DNA of 64,000 nt from Marinobacter halophilus (GCF_003007685.1 NZ_PXNN01000006.1:62001-126000); one strand, 5' to 3'; shown: positions 37,251 through 49,163, counted from the stretch's first letter. A program made the numbers and translations. The notes: generated from the letters alone by a model not told the origin.

Positions 37251-37681
37251 CCGACCCGGAAATCCTCAAGCACACCCAGAAAACCGGCGACTTCTCCCGC
37301 ATGATGGAAAGCATTCCCTACGCCACCTGGATAGGCTTGCAGTGCGACCGCTTCGGCGACGACCTGATTTTCCGCCTACCCAAAAAAGAGCAGAACCTGG
37401 GCAACCCGATACTGCCGGCTATCCACGGCGGCGTGATCGGCGGCTTCATGGAAATGTCCGCTGCCATCTACCTGATCATGTCCCAGGACACCCTGCGCAT
37501 GCCCAGAATCATCGACTTCTCTCTTGATTACCTGCGCGCGGGTCTCAACCTCGAAACCTACGCCGAATGCCACCTGACTCGTCAGGGCAACCGCGTAGCC
37601 AACGTCATGATCACCGCCTGGCAAAAATCCCGCTCCCAGCCCATCGCTACCGCAAGAGCGCACTTCTTGTTAGAAGACTGA
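37247..37681 (+). CDS. PaaI-family hotdog thioesterase (second of a tandem pair)
   Basis: 144 residues, a second hotdog protein with AIHGGVIGGFMEMSAAIYLI and IDFSLDYLRAG. It is distinctly diverged from its neighbour and starts inside that gene's stop codon. Substrates are not predictable from sequence. Confidence 0.88.
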   Translation: MTDPEILKHTQKTGDFSRMMESIPYATWIGLQCDRFGDDLIFRLPKKEQNLGNPILPAIHGGVIGGFMEMSAAIYLIMSQDTLRMPRIIDFSLDYLRAGLNLETYAECHLTRQGNRVANVMITAWQKSRSQPIATARAHFLLED

Positions 37682-37843
37682 TTTTACGGGCCCAAGGTCT
37701 TGAAAATCGAATACCCGCCCCCAACTTTTGTTGAAACCAATTCCATTGTTCGGAGACGGGGTGGGGGCGGCTTTCCAAAACCTTGCAAAGTCGTTCCCAC
37801 TCCCGTCTGGCACCAAACGTAACCAGTAGGAGAACGAAAAGCC

Positions 37844-39736
37844 ATGACGGTAGAAACCAACAAAGAGACCCTGGGATTCCAGACCGAAGTGAAGCAGCTG
37901 CTTCACCTGATGATCCACTCTCTGTACTCCAACAAGGAAATCTTCCTTCGTGAGCTGATTTCCAACGCCTCAGACGCCGAAGACAAACTGCGCTTCGCCG
38001 CCCTGAAAGACGATGGCCTGTTTGAGGGCGACTCCGAACTCAAAATCCGCCTGGATTACGACAAAGACGCTGGCACCATCACCCTCAGTGACAACGGCAT
38101 CGGCATGACCCGCGACGATGTTATCTCCAATCTGGGCACCATCGCCCGCTCCGGTACCGCTGAATTTCTCAAGCAGCTGTCGGGTGATGAAAAGAAAGAC
38201 AGCAAGCTGATCGGCCAATTCGGGGTTGGCTTTTACTCCGCCTTTATTGTGGCCGACAAAGTCGACGTGTTTACCCGCCGTGCCGGCGCCCCGGCCGAAG
38301 AAGGCGTGCACTGGGAGTCCAAAGGCGATGGCGAGTTCACCATTGAACAAGTGAACCGTGAACGCCGTGGCACCGAAATTGTCATTCACCTGAAATCGGA
38401 CGCTCAGGAATTCGCCGACGGCTGGAAGCTGCGCAGCCTGGTCAAGAAATACTCTGATCACATCTCCTTCCCGGTGGTCATGAAGGCCGAAGGCGAAGAA
38501 GACGGCCAGAAGGGCGAATACGAAACCATCAACGATGCCACCGCCCTATGGACACTGCCGCGTACCGAGATCAAAGACGAAGAATACAAAGAGTTCTACA
38601 AGCACATCGCCCACGACTTTGAAGACCCGCTGACCTGGTCCCACAACAAGGTCGAAGGCAAACTGGATTACACCAGCCTGCTGTACCTGCCCAAGCGTGC
38701 ACCGTTTGATATGTACAACCGGGAAGCGCCCCGCGGCCTGAAACTATACGTGCAGCGCGTGTTCATCATGGACGACGCCGAACAGTTTCTGCCGTTGTAC
38801 CTGCGCTTCACCAAAGGTGTGATTGATTCCAACGATCTGTCGCTGAACGTTTCCCGTGAGATTCTGCAGAACGACAGCACCGTTGAAAGCATCCGTACCG
38901 CGGTGACCAAGCGGGTACTGGACATGATGTCCAAGCTGGCCAAGAAGAGCCCGGACGAGTACCAGGGGTTCTGGGATGAATTCGGCACCGTGCTCAAAGA
39001 AGGCCCGGCCGAGGACTTCGGCAACCGGGAGAAGATCGCTGGCCTGCTGCGCTTTGCCTCTACCCACACTGGCGAGGCCACCCAGAACGTTTCTCTGGAT
39101 GACTACATTGCCCGGATGAAAGAAGGCCAGAGCAAGATCTACTACGTCACCGCCGATAACTTCATGGCCGCCAAGAGCAGCCCGCACCTGGAGGTGTTCC
39201 GCAAGAAGGGCATCGAGGTACTGATTCTGTCGGACCGCATCGACGAGTGGATGATGGGTTACCTAAACGAGTACGACAGCAAGCAGTTCCAGGACGTTGC
39301 CCGCGGTGATCTGGACCTGGGCGAAGTGGAAACTGAAGAAGACAAGAAACACCAGGAAGAAGCCGCCAAAGAACACAAGGGCTTGACTGAGCGGATTCAG
39401 AAAGCACTGGAAGACCAGGTTCAGGAAGTTCGGGTGACCAACCGCCTGACCGACTCACCGGCCTGCCTGGTGACCGGACAGTTTGATATGGGCGCCCAGA
39501 TGAAAAAGATCATGGAAGCCGCCGGCCAGAAAGTGCCGGACAGCAAGCCGATCTTTGAAATCAATGTGGATCACCCTCTGGTGCAGCGCCTGGAGCAGGA
39601 ATCCAAAGACGAGCGCTTCAGTGAGCTGTCGGCGGTGTTGTTCGACCAGGCCACCCTGGCCAGCGGCGAACAACTCAAAGATCCTGGCGCTTACGTTAGC
39701 CGTTTGAATCGTCTGTTGCTGGAGCTGGCTAACTAA
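37844..39736 (+). CDS. htpG: Molecular chaperone HtpG (bacterial Hsp90)
   Basis: A 630-residue Hsp90-family ATPase chaperone. The GHKL ATP-binding domain shows [27 protein letters not shown] and [14 protein letters not shown]. The middle domain has the catalytic-loop region [13 protein letters not shown], and the C-terminal dimerisation domain follows. The start has AGGAGAACGAAAAGCC before ATG 37844. A small DUF2835 gene follows 14 bases later. Confidence 0.97.
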   Translation: MTVETNKETLGFQTEVKQLLHLMIHSLYSNKEIFLRELISNASDAEDKLRFAALKDDGLFEGDSELKIRLDYDKDAGTITLSDNGIGMTRDDVISNLGTIARSGTAEFLKQLSGDEKKDSKLIGQFGVGFYSAFIVADKVDVFTRRAGAPAEEGVHWESKGDGEFTIEQVNRERRGTEIVIHLKSDAQEFADGWKLRSLVKKYSDHISFPVVMKAEGEEDGQKGEYETINDATALWTLPRTEIKDEEYKEFYKHIAHDFEDPLTWSHNKVEGKLDYTSLLYLPKRAPFDMYNREAPRGLKLYVQRVFIMDDAEQFLPLYLRFTKGVIDSNDLSLNVSREILQNDSTVESIRTAVTKRVLDMMSKLAKKSPDEYQGFWDEFGTVLKEGPAEDFGNREKIAGLLRFASTHTGEATQNVSLDDYIARMKEGQSKIYYVTADNFMAAKSSPHLEVFRKKGIEVLILSDRIDEWMMGYLNEYDSKQFQDVARGDLDLGEVETEEDKKHQEEAAKEHKGLTERIQKALEDQVQEVRVTNRLTDSPACLVTGQFDMGAQMKKIMEAAGQKVPDSKPIFEINVDHPLVQRLEQESKDERFSELSAVLFDQATLASGEQLKDPGAYVSRLNRLLLELAN

Positions 39737-39750
39737 GCCGGCCGCACCGT

Positions 39751-39969
39751 ATGCAGCAGATCATTGTGGACATCAGTATCAGCCCTGACGAGTGGATCAA
39801 GCTTTATCAGGGCGTGGCGACCGATGTGCGCACCACGGCCCGGGACGGACGCTCCGTCCGCTTCCCGGGTCGTATCCTTTCCCGCTTTTACCTGCAAAAT
39901 GGCATTCAGGGCAGCTTTCGGATCCTGTTTGACGACCAGGGCAAGTTCATTTCCATCGAGCGGCTTTGA
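39751..39969 (+). CDS. DUF2835 small protein
   Basis: A 72-residue protein (IIVDISISPDEWIKLYQGVA...) with the appearance of the DUF2835 family: short, beta-rich, with RDGRSVRFPGRILSRF and ending ISIERL. The function is unknown. Fourteen bases separate it from htpG, so co-transcription is likely. Confidence 0.8.
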   Translation: MQQIIVDISISPDEWIKLYQGVATDVRTTARDGRSVRFPGRILSRFYLQNGIQGSFRILFDDQGKFISIERL

Positions 39970-40111
39970 TCACGCACTCCAGGGGAATACGACCCCGTCT
40001 ATCGATTGTTAAAAGCTTTCAAAAGCTTATCTTTAATTAATTGTTTCTTGGGTGCGCCTGCGCGCTAAAGTTATCACGTTCTGATGGCCTTCCAGTCACA
40101 GTAAAAAGCCT

Positions 40112-42405
<2,294 letters not shown>

Positions 42406-42419
42406 GCTAGCCGTACCCG

Positions 42420-42449
42420 GCCGGGCACTCCCGTAGGGGAGTGTCCGGC
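42420..42449 (+). terminator. Hairpin after katG
   Basis: CCGG-GCACTCCC-GTAG-GGGAGTGT-CCGG forms a strong stem with one mismatch, 15 bases after katG. There is no T tract, so it may be a weak or factor-assisted terminator. Confidence 0.55.
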
Positions 42450-42539
42450 TATCAACTTCCCACCAAATTCCTTACAATCCGCTCCGCCTGATTTTTGATC
42501 AGCTGCATTGTGCTTTTTCTTTCAGCTTCTGGAGCCTTC

Positions 42540-43511
42540 ATGCGAATCATCCTTGCCCCGATGGAAGGGCTGGTCGACGCACCCATCCGCGAAACTCTTA
42601 CCCGTGTCGGTGGTATTGACCGGTGTGTAACCGAATTCATTCGCGTGACCCACGGCATGTTGCCGCCCCGGATTTTCTACAAATACGCGCCCGAGTTGCA
42701 CAGCCAGGCACTCACCCAGGTGGGTACACCCGTCGCTGTCCAGCTGTTGGGATCCAATCCTGAGATGATGGGGCGCCACGGTGCCCAGGCTGCAGAATTG
42801 GGGGCCACCCAGGTTGATATCAATTTCGGCTGCCCGGCCAAAACCGTCAACAAGCACAAGGGCGGGTGCGTTCTGATGCGCGAGCCGGAGCTGATGTACG
42901 CGATTGCCGCCGCCGTGCGCAAAGCCGTCCCCCCGGAGGTTCCGGTCACCGCCAAAATGCGTCTGGGATACGATGATCGCTCCATGGGTGTCGCCTGTGC
43001 CCAGGCCTTGGAAGCCGCGGGCGCCTCGGAAATCGTGATCCACGCGCGCAGCAAGGTGGACGGCTACAAACCGCCAGCGTACTGGGAAGAAATCGCGAAA
43101 GTACGGGAAGCGGTCACAAGCCACGTGATCGCCAACGGCGAAATCTGGACCGTTGCCGACTACTGGCGTTGCCGGGAGGTGTCCGGTTGTGACGACGTGA
43201 TGATCGGCCGGGGCCTGATCGCTCGCCCGGATCTGGCGGCGCGGATCAAAGCGTCCCAGCGCGGTGAAAACTTTGAGCCCATGACCTGGGCCGAGGCGGT
43301 AGCGTTGGTGCGCGAATACGCCGCTGCCCTGCAAACCCGGCTGGAAGACAAATTCGTCACCGGCCGCATCAAGCAATGGCTCAACTACCTGCGCCAGGGC
43401 TTTGCCGAGGCTGAAGCCCTGTGGCCCCAGGCCCGCAAAATTCGTGAGGTGGCGCCCATGCTGGCCTGCCTCGATCAGCCGGTATCAGCCGGCGACAGTC
43501 GCGCGGCCTGA
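42540..43511 (+). CDS. dusC: tRNA-dihydrouridine(16) synthase DusC
   Basis: A 323-residue FMN enzyme that reduces uridine 16 in the tRNA D-loop. The start MRIILAPMEGLVDAPIRE is typical, and the catalytic cysteine lies in INFGCPAKTVNKHKGG. The C-terminal helical RNA-binding domain is present. The region before U16-type motif VTEFIRVTHGMLP favours DusC over DusA or DusB. ATG 42540 has GGAG six bases before it. Confidence 0.9.
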   Translation: MRIILAPMEGLVDAPIRETLTRVGGIDRCVTEFIRVTHGMLPPRIFYKYAPELHSQALTQVGTPVAVQLLGSNPEMMGRHGAQAAELGATQVDINFGCPAKTVNKHKGGCVLMREPELMYAIAAAVRKAVPPEVPVTAKMRLGYDDRSMGVACAQALEAAGASEIVIHARSKVDGYKPPAYWEEIAKVREAVTSHVIANGEIWTVADYWRCREVSGCDDVMIGRGLIARPDLAARIKASQRGENFEPMTWAEAVALVREYAAALQTRLEDKFVTGRIKQWLNYLRQGFAEAEALWPQARKIREVAPMLACLDQPVSAGDSRAA

Positions 43512-43513
43512 GG

Positions 43514-44533
43514 TCAGTTGTCGTTTTCCATCTCTGATGAATAACGGCCAGAGCGGGCCAGGCCATTGAGTCTGGCCCGTTTTTTAAGGGCCGCCTGCGT
43601 GCTTTGTGCATTGGCCAGCTTGCCTGCCCAGGCCTTTTGCGCGGGCTCCTGAAGTGCCCGGCCATAGGAGAAACTCAGCTCCCAGGGGTGATAGCCCATG
43701 TTGTTCAGGGCGTTCAGGTTTTCTGTGGATTCTTCCGGCGTTTGACCGCCCGACAAAAAGACAATGCCTGGCACCGCCGCCGGCACCACGCGGCGGAACA
43801 CGCTCAGGGTGGCTTCCGCAACCTGTTCTGGCGTGGCTTTACCGGCGTCTTTGCCCGGTGTCACCATGCTGGGTTTCAGTATCATCAACTCCAGATTCAC
43901 CCGGTGACGGTGCAGCGCCTTGAACACCTCAAGCAGCACGTCTTCACTGACCTCCGCCGCGCGCTCGAGGCTGTGATTGCCGTCAATCAGCACCTCCGGC
44001 TCAACAATCGGCACAATGCCCATGGCCTGACAGACCGCCGCGTAGCGGGCCAGCACCTCGGCGTTGGATTTGATCGCTTGAAACGAGGGCAGGGTGTCAG
44101 AAATGTGGAACACGTCCCGCCACTTGGCAAATCGAGCTCCCAGTGACTTGTAGTGCTCCAGCCGCGACTCGAGGCCATCCAGTCCGTAGGTGATCTCATC
44201 GCCCGGCGAGTTCACCAGCGGCCCTTTGCCGGCGTCTACCTTGATGCCCGGCACAATGCCTTGGCGCGCCAGCAGTTTGGGGATGGCAATGTCATCCAGG
44301 CTTAACTGTTCCAGGGTTTCTTCATACAGAATCACGCCGCTGATGTGGTCACCCAGATCCGGCGTTGAAAAAATCAGGCTACGGTACTCACGGCGGGTGC
44401 CTTCGGTTGATTCCACACCCACCGCTTTGAAGCGTTTGGCAATGGTGGGGGCGCTTTCGTCGGCGGCAAGTATGCCTTTGTCCGGTTGTACCAGGTCTGC
44501 GATGGTTGCCGTCAGCTCTTCCTGAATGCTCAT
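43514..44533 (-). CDS. Fructose-bisphosphate aldolase, class I
   Basis: A 339-residue metal-independent aldolase of the animal/plant type, rare but recurrent in marine gammaproteobacteria. Motifs: DKGILAADES at the N-terminus, KWRDVF (about residue 144, lysine near the phosphate site), and LMILKPSMVTPG with the Schiff-base lysine. The tail ends MENDN. It cleaves or forms fructose 1,6-bisphosphate. It is convergent with dusC, two bases apart. Confidence 0.94.
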   Translation of the reverse strand: MSIQEELTATIADLVQPDKGILAADESAPTIAKRFKAVGVESTEGTRREYRSLIFSTPDLGDHISGVILYEETLEQLSLDDIAIPKLLARQGIVPGIKVDAGKGPLVNSPGDEITYGLDGLESRLEHYKSLGARFAKWRDVFHISDTLPSFQAIKSNAEVLARYAAVCQAMGIVPIVEPEVLIDGNHSLERAAEVSEDVLLEVFKALHRHRVNLELMILKPSMVTPGKDAGKATPEQVAEATLSVFRRVVPAAVPGIVFLSGGQTPEESTENLNALNNMGYHPWELSFSYGRALQEPAQKAWAGKLANAQSTQAALKKRARLNGLARSGRYSSEMENDN

Positions 44534-44686
44534 GATGCCTCCTTGGGTCGGGTTGGGTTGGCCGTTCTTTGGTTGCTGAAAACAGTTTAGACGGTAAATC
44601 CATCGTCGTTATTTGATCTGGGCTAAGGCAGGATCAGTCTGCGACTTCTAAACTTGACGCATAACAAAATAAAAAGGGAGCCAGCC

Positions 44687-46756
44687 ATGAAAACTGTTGT
44701 CAGTGTCAGCCAGGGATCGTCCGAATACGACTACGAGCTGGAAACCGAGTTTCTCGGTCAATCATTCCGTGTCGTCCGGGTAGGGACCGATGACAACCTC
44801 GATCGTGCCGAAGCCATTCTGGACTCCATCCGAGAGCAGGCCGATGCCATCGGTCTGAGCATGATCCACGACCATTACCAGGTAGGGCGGGAGCAGCTTG
44901 AGCATCCGGACACCGCTCGCCTGCAAGGCTGCGTGCCTGACAAGCCCGTCACCACCGGTGCCGGCCTGCGGGGCATTCTGCAGGAATGGGCGGTGCGCCA
45001 CACCCAAACCGAGCTGGGCCATTTTTTCGATAACGCCCGGGTGATGTTCCTGAACGGTCAGGCGGGTTTTCGTATCGCCAAGGCGCTCTCTGAGCACACC
45101 GACAACCTGTTCTTTGCCGACCCCTACCTGGATTTTGGTGTGCCGCGCCTGCTGACCTCCATCAACCAACTGGAAGCCTACACCAGACTTACCGCACCGG
45201 TGATGTTCAGCCCAAGAGCGGTCAAGGTGATCGAAAGACTGCACCGCACGCCCTTGTACCGGATGGGCGAGAAAATGATCAGCGGCTCCCTGCATGAGTC
45301 GGTCAAAGACTGCCACGTTATCGTCGGTTCCATAGGTGACCTGGAAGTGTTTTCCGAAAAAGAGCTGGACGGCAAAACCGTCATTACCTCTCGGGTCACC
45401 GAGTCGGCCCTGGACTGGTTTCGCTCCCGCCGCGTGGCTATGGTGGTGGACTACAGCCCCTGGCTGGAAGGACGGCCGGTAGGCGTGAACGTGATGGAGG
45501 CGATGATCAGTGCTGCGCTGTCGCGCACGCCAGAACAGCTGGGTGCCGATGATTTTCTGGACGTTATCGAGCAGCTGGGCGTCGAACCGCGCATTCTGTA
45601 CCCCAACGGCTACCGCCGGATAAATCGCTTTGCCTTTGTGATTCACCCGTTGTCACAGCAATACCTGACCAAAACGCCGCCGCTGGACTGGGTGGCCAAT
45701 GTCTCACCCCCGGTGGTGATGAATCTGATCGAAAAAGCGATCGCCTACACGCCGCCCTTTGTTTACTCCAAGGTCAGCGGCATCAAGTCGCCCAGCGGTG
45801 ACGAGGTCGAAGGCTGGCTGATCACGGTCGGTGGCACTCCGAAAGAAATCATGGCGCACGATCCTGAATTCACCTACAGCCGACTGCTGGCGGCGGCGAA
45901 ACTGGCCAAGAAAATGGGCGCCCAGATCATGGGCCTGGGCGCTTTCACCAAGGTGGTGGGCGACGCCGGCATTACCGTGGCCAAACGGGCTCCACTGCCA
46001 ATTACCACCGGCAACAGCTACAGCGCCTCGGGCGCACTCTGGGCCGCGCACGACGCCGCCCGGGAGATTGGCCGGGTGAGTATTGGTAAAAGCGGAAAGA
46101 TGGCTGGCAAGGCCATGATCGTCGGCGCCACCGGCGCCATCGGCTCGGTGTGCGCCCGGTTACTGGCCAAAGCGGTCGATGAAATTTACATGGTCGCGCC
46201 GGAGGCCGCCAAGCTGCTGTCGCTGAAAGAAAGTATCGAGCTGGAAACGCCCGGAGCAATCGTGCACGTGGCCGCCACCACCGACCGGGATTTGTCAGAA
46301 ATGGACATGGTCGTCACCGCCACCTCCGGCGCTGGCAAGCGCATTCTGGACATCATGAAGGTCAAACCCGGCTGCGTGATCACCGACGTAGCCCGGCCGC
46401 TGGATATTCCCGCGGAAGACGTCGCCAAACGCCCGGACGTACTGGTGATTGAATCCGGTGAAATCCAGCTGCCCGGCCAGGTAAAAATGAAAGACATCGG
46501 CCTGCCCAAGGGCATTGCTTACGCCTGCCTGGCAGAAACCATCGTGCTGGCGCTGGAAGCCCGCTTCGAGAACTTTACGCTGGGCCGCAATATCGAGTGG
46601 GAAAAGGTCAGGGAGATCTACAAACTGGGCCTGAAGCACGGAATGAAACTGGCGGCGGTATCCGGCGTCAATGGTGTGTTCACCGAAGAAGACTTCGAGC
46701 GGGTGCGGGTATTGGCCGCCAAAGCTGAGGCGCCTGCCGACAAGGGTTTGGCCTGA
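44687..46756 (+). CDS. Acyl-ACP-reductase-like protein with a large unknown N-terminal domain
   Basis: A 689-residue protein. Residues about 315-670 run parallel to cyanobacterial acyl-ACP reductase (AAR): RFAFVIHPLSQQYL near its start, GLGAFTKVV, TTGNSYSASGALWAA, an NADPH motif VGATGAIGS (about 479), and an end ACLAETIVLALEARFENFTLG. In that end, Cys614 aligns with the cysteine that carries the acyl thioester in AAR (the equivalent of C294). The N-terminal ~310 residues are not recognised. ATG 44687 has GGGAG six bases upstream. The next gene encodes a diiron protein with the ligand pattern of aldehyde-deformylating oxygenase. Fatty aldehyde formation is inferred. Confidence 0.75.
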   Translation: MKTVVSVSQGSSEYDYELETEFLGQSFRVVRVGTDDNLDRAEAILDSIREQADAIGLSMIHDHYQVGREQLEHPDTARLQGCVPDKPVTTGAGLRGILQEWAVRHTQTELGHFFDNARVMFLNGQAGFRIAKALSEHTDNLFFADPYLDFGVPRLLTSINQLEAYTRLTAPVMFSPRAVKVIERLHRTPLYRMGEKMISGSLHESVKDCHVIVGSIGDLEVFSEKELDGKTVITSRVTESALDWFRSRRVAMVVDYSPWLEGRPVGVNVMEAMISAALSRTPEQLGADDFLDVIEQLGVEPRILYPNGYRRINRFAFVIHPLSQQYLTKTPPLDWVANVSPPVVMNLIEKAIAYTPPFVYSKVSGIKSPSGDEVEGWLITVGGTPKEIMAHDPEFTYSRLLAAAKLAKKMGAQIMGLGAFTKVVGDAGITVAKRAPLPITTGNSYSASGALWAAHDAAREIGRVSIGKSGKMAGKAMIVGATGAIGSVCARLLAKAVDEIYMVAPEAAKLLSLKESIELETPGAIVHVAATTDRDLSEMDMVVTATSGAGKRILDIMKVKPGCVITDVARPLDIPAEDVAKRPDVLVIESGEIQLPGQVKMKDIGLPKGIAYACLAETIVLALEARFENFTLGRNIEWEKVREIYKLGLKHGMKLAAVSGVNGVFTEEDFERVRVLAAKAEAPADKGLA

Positions 46757-46862
46757 TAAGACATCTTGGCGCGGCGGTTTGGCCTGTTAACAACTAACCG
46801 CCCTGCACTCGGGGCCCGTACGCTGGAAGGTGTAAATCCGTCGGGCTCCAGGGAGAGTGAAC

Positions 46863-47741
46863 ATGAATGCGCCAGCCTCAGAGATCAAAAAGACCAAGCC
46901 GGCAAAGTATCGGAGCACCACACCACCGGGGGTGATACCCGTGGTGCGAAACCCGGATTTCAAGTTTCCGGAGGACCTGCCCCGGTATTGGTGGGACAAC
47001 GATCCTGTCAAAACCCTGTTGCTGGCGGCGTTGTCGTCCAGCTTCCCGCCCGGTGAAAAGTTCTTTATCGATTCGGTCCGGCATTATCAGGACCAGATCA
47101 CTGACCCGGAACTGAACAAGGCCATTCGCGCGTTTATCGGCCAGGAGGCTCATCACTCCAAAGAGCACAAGCTGATGAACGGTTTTCTGGAAGAGCGCGG
47201 TGTTGGTCTGGGGCGCCTGGAGCGGGAAGTGCAGTGGTTTATGGACTGGATGCGCACACGCTTCACCCCGGAGCGTCAGCTGGCCCACACCGTGGCGGTG
47301 GAACATTTCACTGCGCTGATGGCCGAAGAATTCCTGCTGAAATTTGACGCGCTGGACGAGATGGACCCACGCATCGCTCCGGTCTGGGCCTGGCACGCCA
47401 TAGAAGAATCCGAACACAAAGCGGTCGCCTTCGACGTGTACAAGAGCGTTGGCGGCAGCGAGTTCATCCGGATAACCGAAATGATGGTTGTGAGTGTGAT
47501 GTTCCCTTTGTTCACCGCTGTTCATCTGGCGCAACTGATGAAGGCAGACGGCCAGCTGGGTAACCTAAAATCCTGGGCTGGCGCGCTGAACTACATGTGG
47601 GGCAAGCCCGGGGTGTTCCGTAAACTGATTCCGTCTTACCTGAAGTACTACAGCCCGAACTTTCACCCCTGGAATAACGATGCCCGGAATCTGGTCGAAA
47701 AAGCTAAGACCCGTTGGCTGCCAGCGTCGCTTCGCGGTTGA
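46863..47741 (+). CDS. Ferritin-like diiron protein (PF10118-type 'metal-dependent hydrolase')
   Basis: A 292-residue helical protein of the predicted metal-dependent hydrolase family. Probable metal ligands are E65, E95xxH98 (QEAHHSKEH), E147 (AVEHFTAL) and E182xxH185 (EESEH). This E / ExxH / E / ExxH pattern with spacings 30, 52 and 35 is close to that of aldehyde-deformylating oxygenase (28, 55, 29). The start ATG 46863 has GGGAGAG before it; GTG two codons earlier lies in that site. It sits 106 bases after the AAR-like gene and overlaps the convergent ogt gene by 38 bases. The activity is unproven: diiron oxygenase, oxidase or hydrolase. Confidence 0.8.
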   Translation: MNAPASEIKKTKPAKYRSTTPPGVIPVVRNPDFKFPEDLPRYWWDNDPVKTLLLAALSSSFPPGEKFFIDSVRHYQDQITDPELNKAIRAFIGQEAHHSKEHKLMNGFLEERGVGLGRLEREVQWFMDWMRTRFTPERQLAHTVAVEHFTALMAEEFLLKFDALDEMDPRIAPVWAWHAIEESEHKAVAFDVYKSVGGSEFIRITEMMVVSVMFPLFTAVHLAQLMKADGQLGNLKSWAGALNYMWGKPGVFRKLIPSYLKYYSPNFHPWNNDARNLVEKAKTRWLPASLRG

Positions 47742-48210
47742 GCAAGGCCTTTTTACGTTCCAGGCCCCAGTGAAAGCCGCCTAAGCCGCCGTCTGCCCGC
47801 ACAACCCGGTGGCAGGGGATGACCACCGCCAGCCGGTTGGCCCCGCAGGCACTGGCCACCGCGCGCACGGCTTTGGGCTTGCCAATCATGCGTGCAACGT
47901 CTGAATAGCTCACGGTTCTTCCGGGGGGAATTGATTGCAGAGCCTGCCATACATCACGCTGAAAGGTGGTGCCCTCTGGCGCCAGAGGGTGCTCGAGAGT
48001 GCCGGCCGGCTCATCGATAAAACGTGCTACCCGGGCAAGCATTCCGGAATCTTCTGAATCGGCCGGTTCAAAGGTTTGATGGGGGAAATGGGCGTGGAGC
48101 AGGGCGAGCAATTGCTCTTCGCTATCGCCCAATTCAATTGCACAGAGGCCGTTTCCGGACCAGCCGACAATCAGCTGGCCCAGGGAACACCCAGTAATGC
48201 CATAACGCAT
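47704..48210 (-). CDS. ogt: Methylated-DNA-protein-cysteine methyltransferase
   Basis: A 168-residue suicide enzyme that removes methyl from O6-methylguanine. The active-site motif IPCHRVVRADGGLGGF and the helix-turn-helix region TVSYSDVARMIGKPKAVRAVASACGANRLA are intact. ATG 48210 is preceded by GTG 48213, which is an alternative. Its last 38 bases lie within the end of the convergent diiron gene. Confidence 0.93.
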   Translation of the reverse strand: MRYGITGCSLGQLIVGWSGNGLCAIELGDSEEQLLALLHAHFPHQTFEPADSEDSGMLARVARFIDEPAGTLEHPLAPEGTTFQRDVWQALQSIPPGRTVSYSDVARMIGKPKAVRAVASACGANRLAVVIPCHRVVRADGGLGGFHWGLERKKALLNREATLAANGS

Positions 48211-48217
48211 CACCGGA

Positions 48218-48703
48218 TTAGGCTAGCAACGACTTGCGCATGTTGTAGCGCAAGAAGTGTGCTCCGCGAACGGTAACCCGCTGCTCATCCACCACTTCGA
48301 ACCCATGCCGCTCAAAAAACGGCCTTGCCACCACGCTAGACTCGGTACGAAGCTCTTTCAAATCTTTGGCTTTCAGTTGTTCTTCGGCCTCCAGATACAG
48401 GGTAGACGCAATGCCCTGGCGAGCGTAGTTGGGCGCAGTGTAAACCAGATCGATATTGCCGTCCGGCTCATAGGAAATGAAACCGGCCAGAGCGGAGCCG
48501 TCCTCCGCCACCAGAGTTTCCATTCCTTCCAGCCGCTGTTGCCAGGTGTCGAGATTGGGCGTGCGCGACGCCCAGGCATAGCGCTGGGTTTCATCATAGG
48601 CGGCGGCTGTTAGCTCATGCACGGAATCGGTAAACAAACGGACAACCGGGCTCAGATCCTGAATCCGGTACTTGCGGATAGTGATAGAAGAAGCTGTGGT
48701 CAT
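48218..48703 (-). CDS. GNAT family N-acetyltransferase
   Basis: A 161-residue GNAT of the RimI/ElaA-like class (TIRKYRIQDLSPVVRLF; acetyl-CoA motif APNYARQGIASTLYLEA; C-terminal FFERHGFEVV). The substrate is unknown. ATG 48703 is chosen, but the frame is open to an ATG at 48799 that overlaps the stop of a small upstream open frame, so an N-terminal extension of 32 residues is possible. It is 7 bases from ogt, so the pair is probably one transcript. Confidence 0.85.
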   Translation of the reverse strand: MTTASSITIRKYRIQDLSPVVRLFTDSVHELTAAAYDETQRYAWASRTPNLDTWQQRLEGMETLVAEDGSALAGFISYEPDGNIDLVYTAPNYARQGIASTLYLEAEEQLKAKDLKELRTESSVVARPFFERHGFEVVDEQRVTVRGAHFLRYNMRKSLLA

Positions 48704-48988
48704 GATGATTCTGTCTGCGCCTGTGTTGGAAAGCTGGTTGATAACCAGTACGCCAGTTACTTCCTGCAGCATACCGACACCAGCAGGAAAATCCAGCATT
48801 ACACGCTGGCAAACAGGCTTTCAGTCTGTGTGCCAACTACGTAGCCGACCCGGTCATCAAAGTTTCGGATATAGGCTTTCGCCTTGTATTTCTGCTCATG
48901 GCTGGTCACGGTGAGGCTTGACCAAATTGGTGCTACGTTATAACCTTCATGCGAAATGTATCTTAAATGCTGCAATAGGGAAACTCCA

Positions 48989-49150
48989 ATGAAACTGTCA
49001 TTCCTGAACATGGTTAAGAAAGAAGACTCAGAAACCGAATCCTCAGCGGCGCCAGCGGTCGAAGTGCATGAAACTGCCGAGGCGAGCCAGGATGAGGCTC
49101 AGAGCAAGGGCAAACACGGTAAGGACTTCTGCTGCGGTTCCTGTTCATAA
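48989..49150 (+). CDS. Small CCGSCS-motif protein
   Basis: A 53-residue protein: an N-terminal MKLSFLNMVKK, a low-complexity acidic/alanine-rich middle and the C-terminal GKDFCCGSCS. This fits the 'CCGSCS motif' class of short marine-bacterial proteins, in which the cysteine tail is the only conserved part. The tail might bind metal, carry a modification or anchor the protein; the function is unknown. Confidence 0.7.
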   Translation: MKLSFLNMVKKEDSETESSAAPAVEVHETAEASQDEAQSKGKHGKDFCCGSCS

Positions 49151-49163
49151 TCAGGCGAAACAT

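Noticed and set aside
48799..48909. Small minus-strand frame of about 36 codons (VTSHEQKYKAKAYIRNF...) ahead of the GNAT gene
   Set aside because: The peptide looks protein-like and its stop overlaps a possible GNAT start (TAATG), but I found no ribosome site for the GTG start and no known relative. Kept as a doubtful small gene only.
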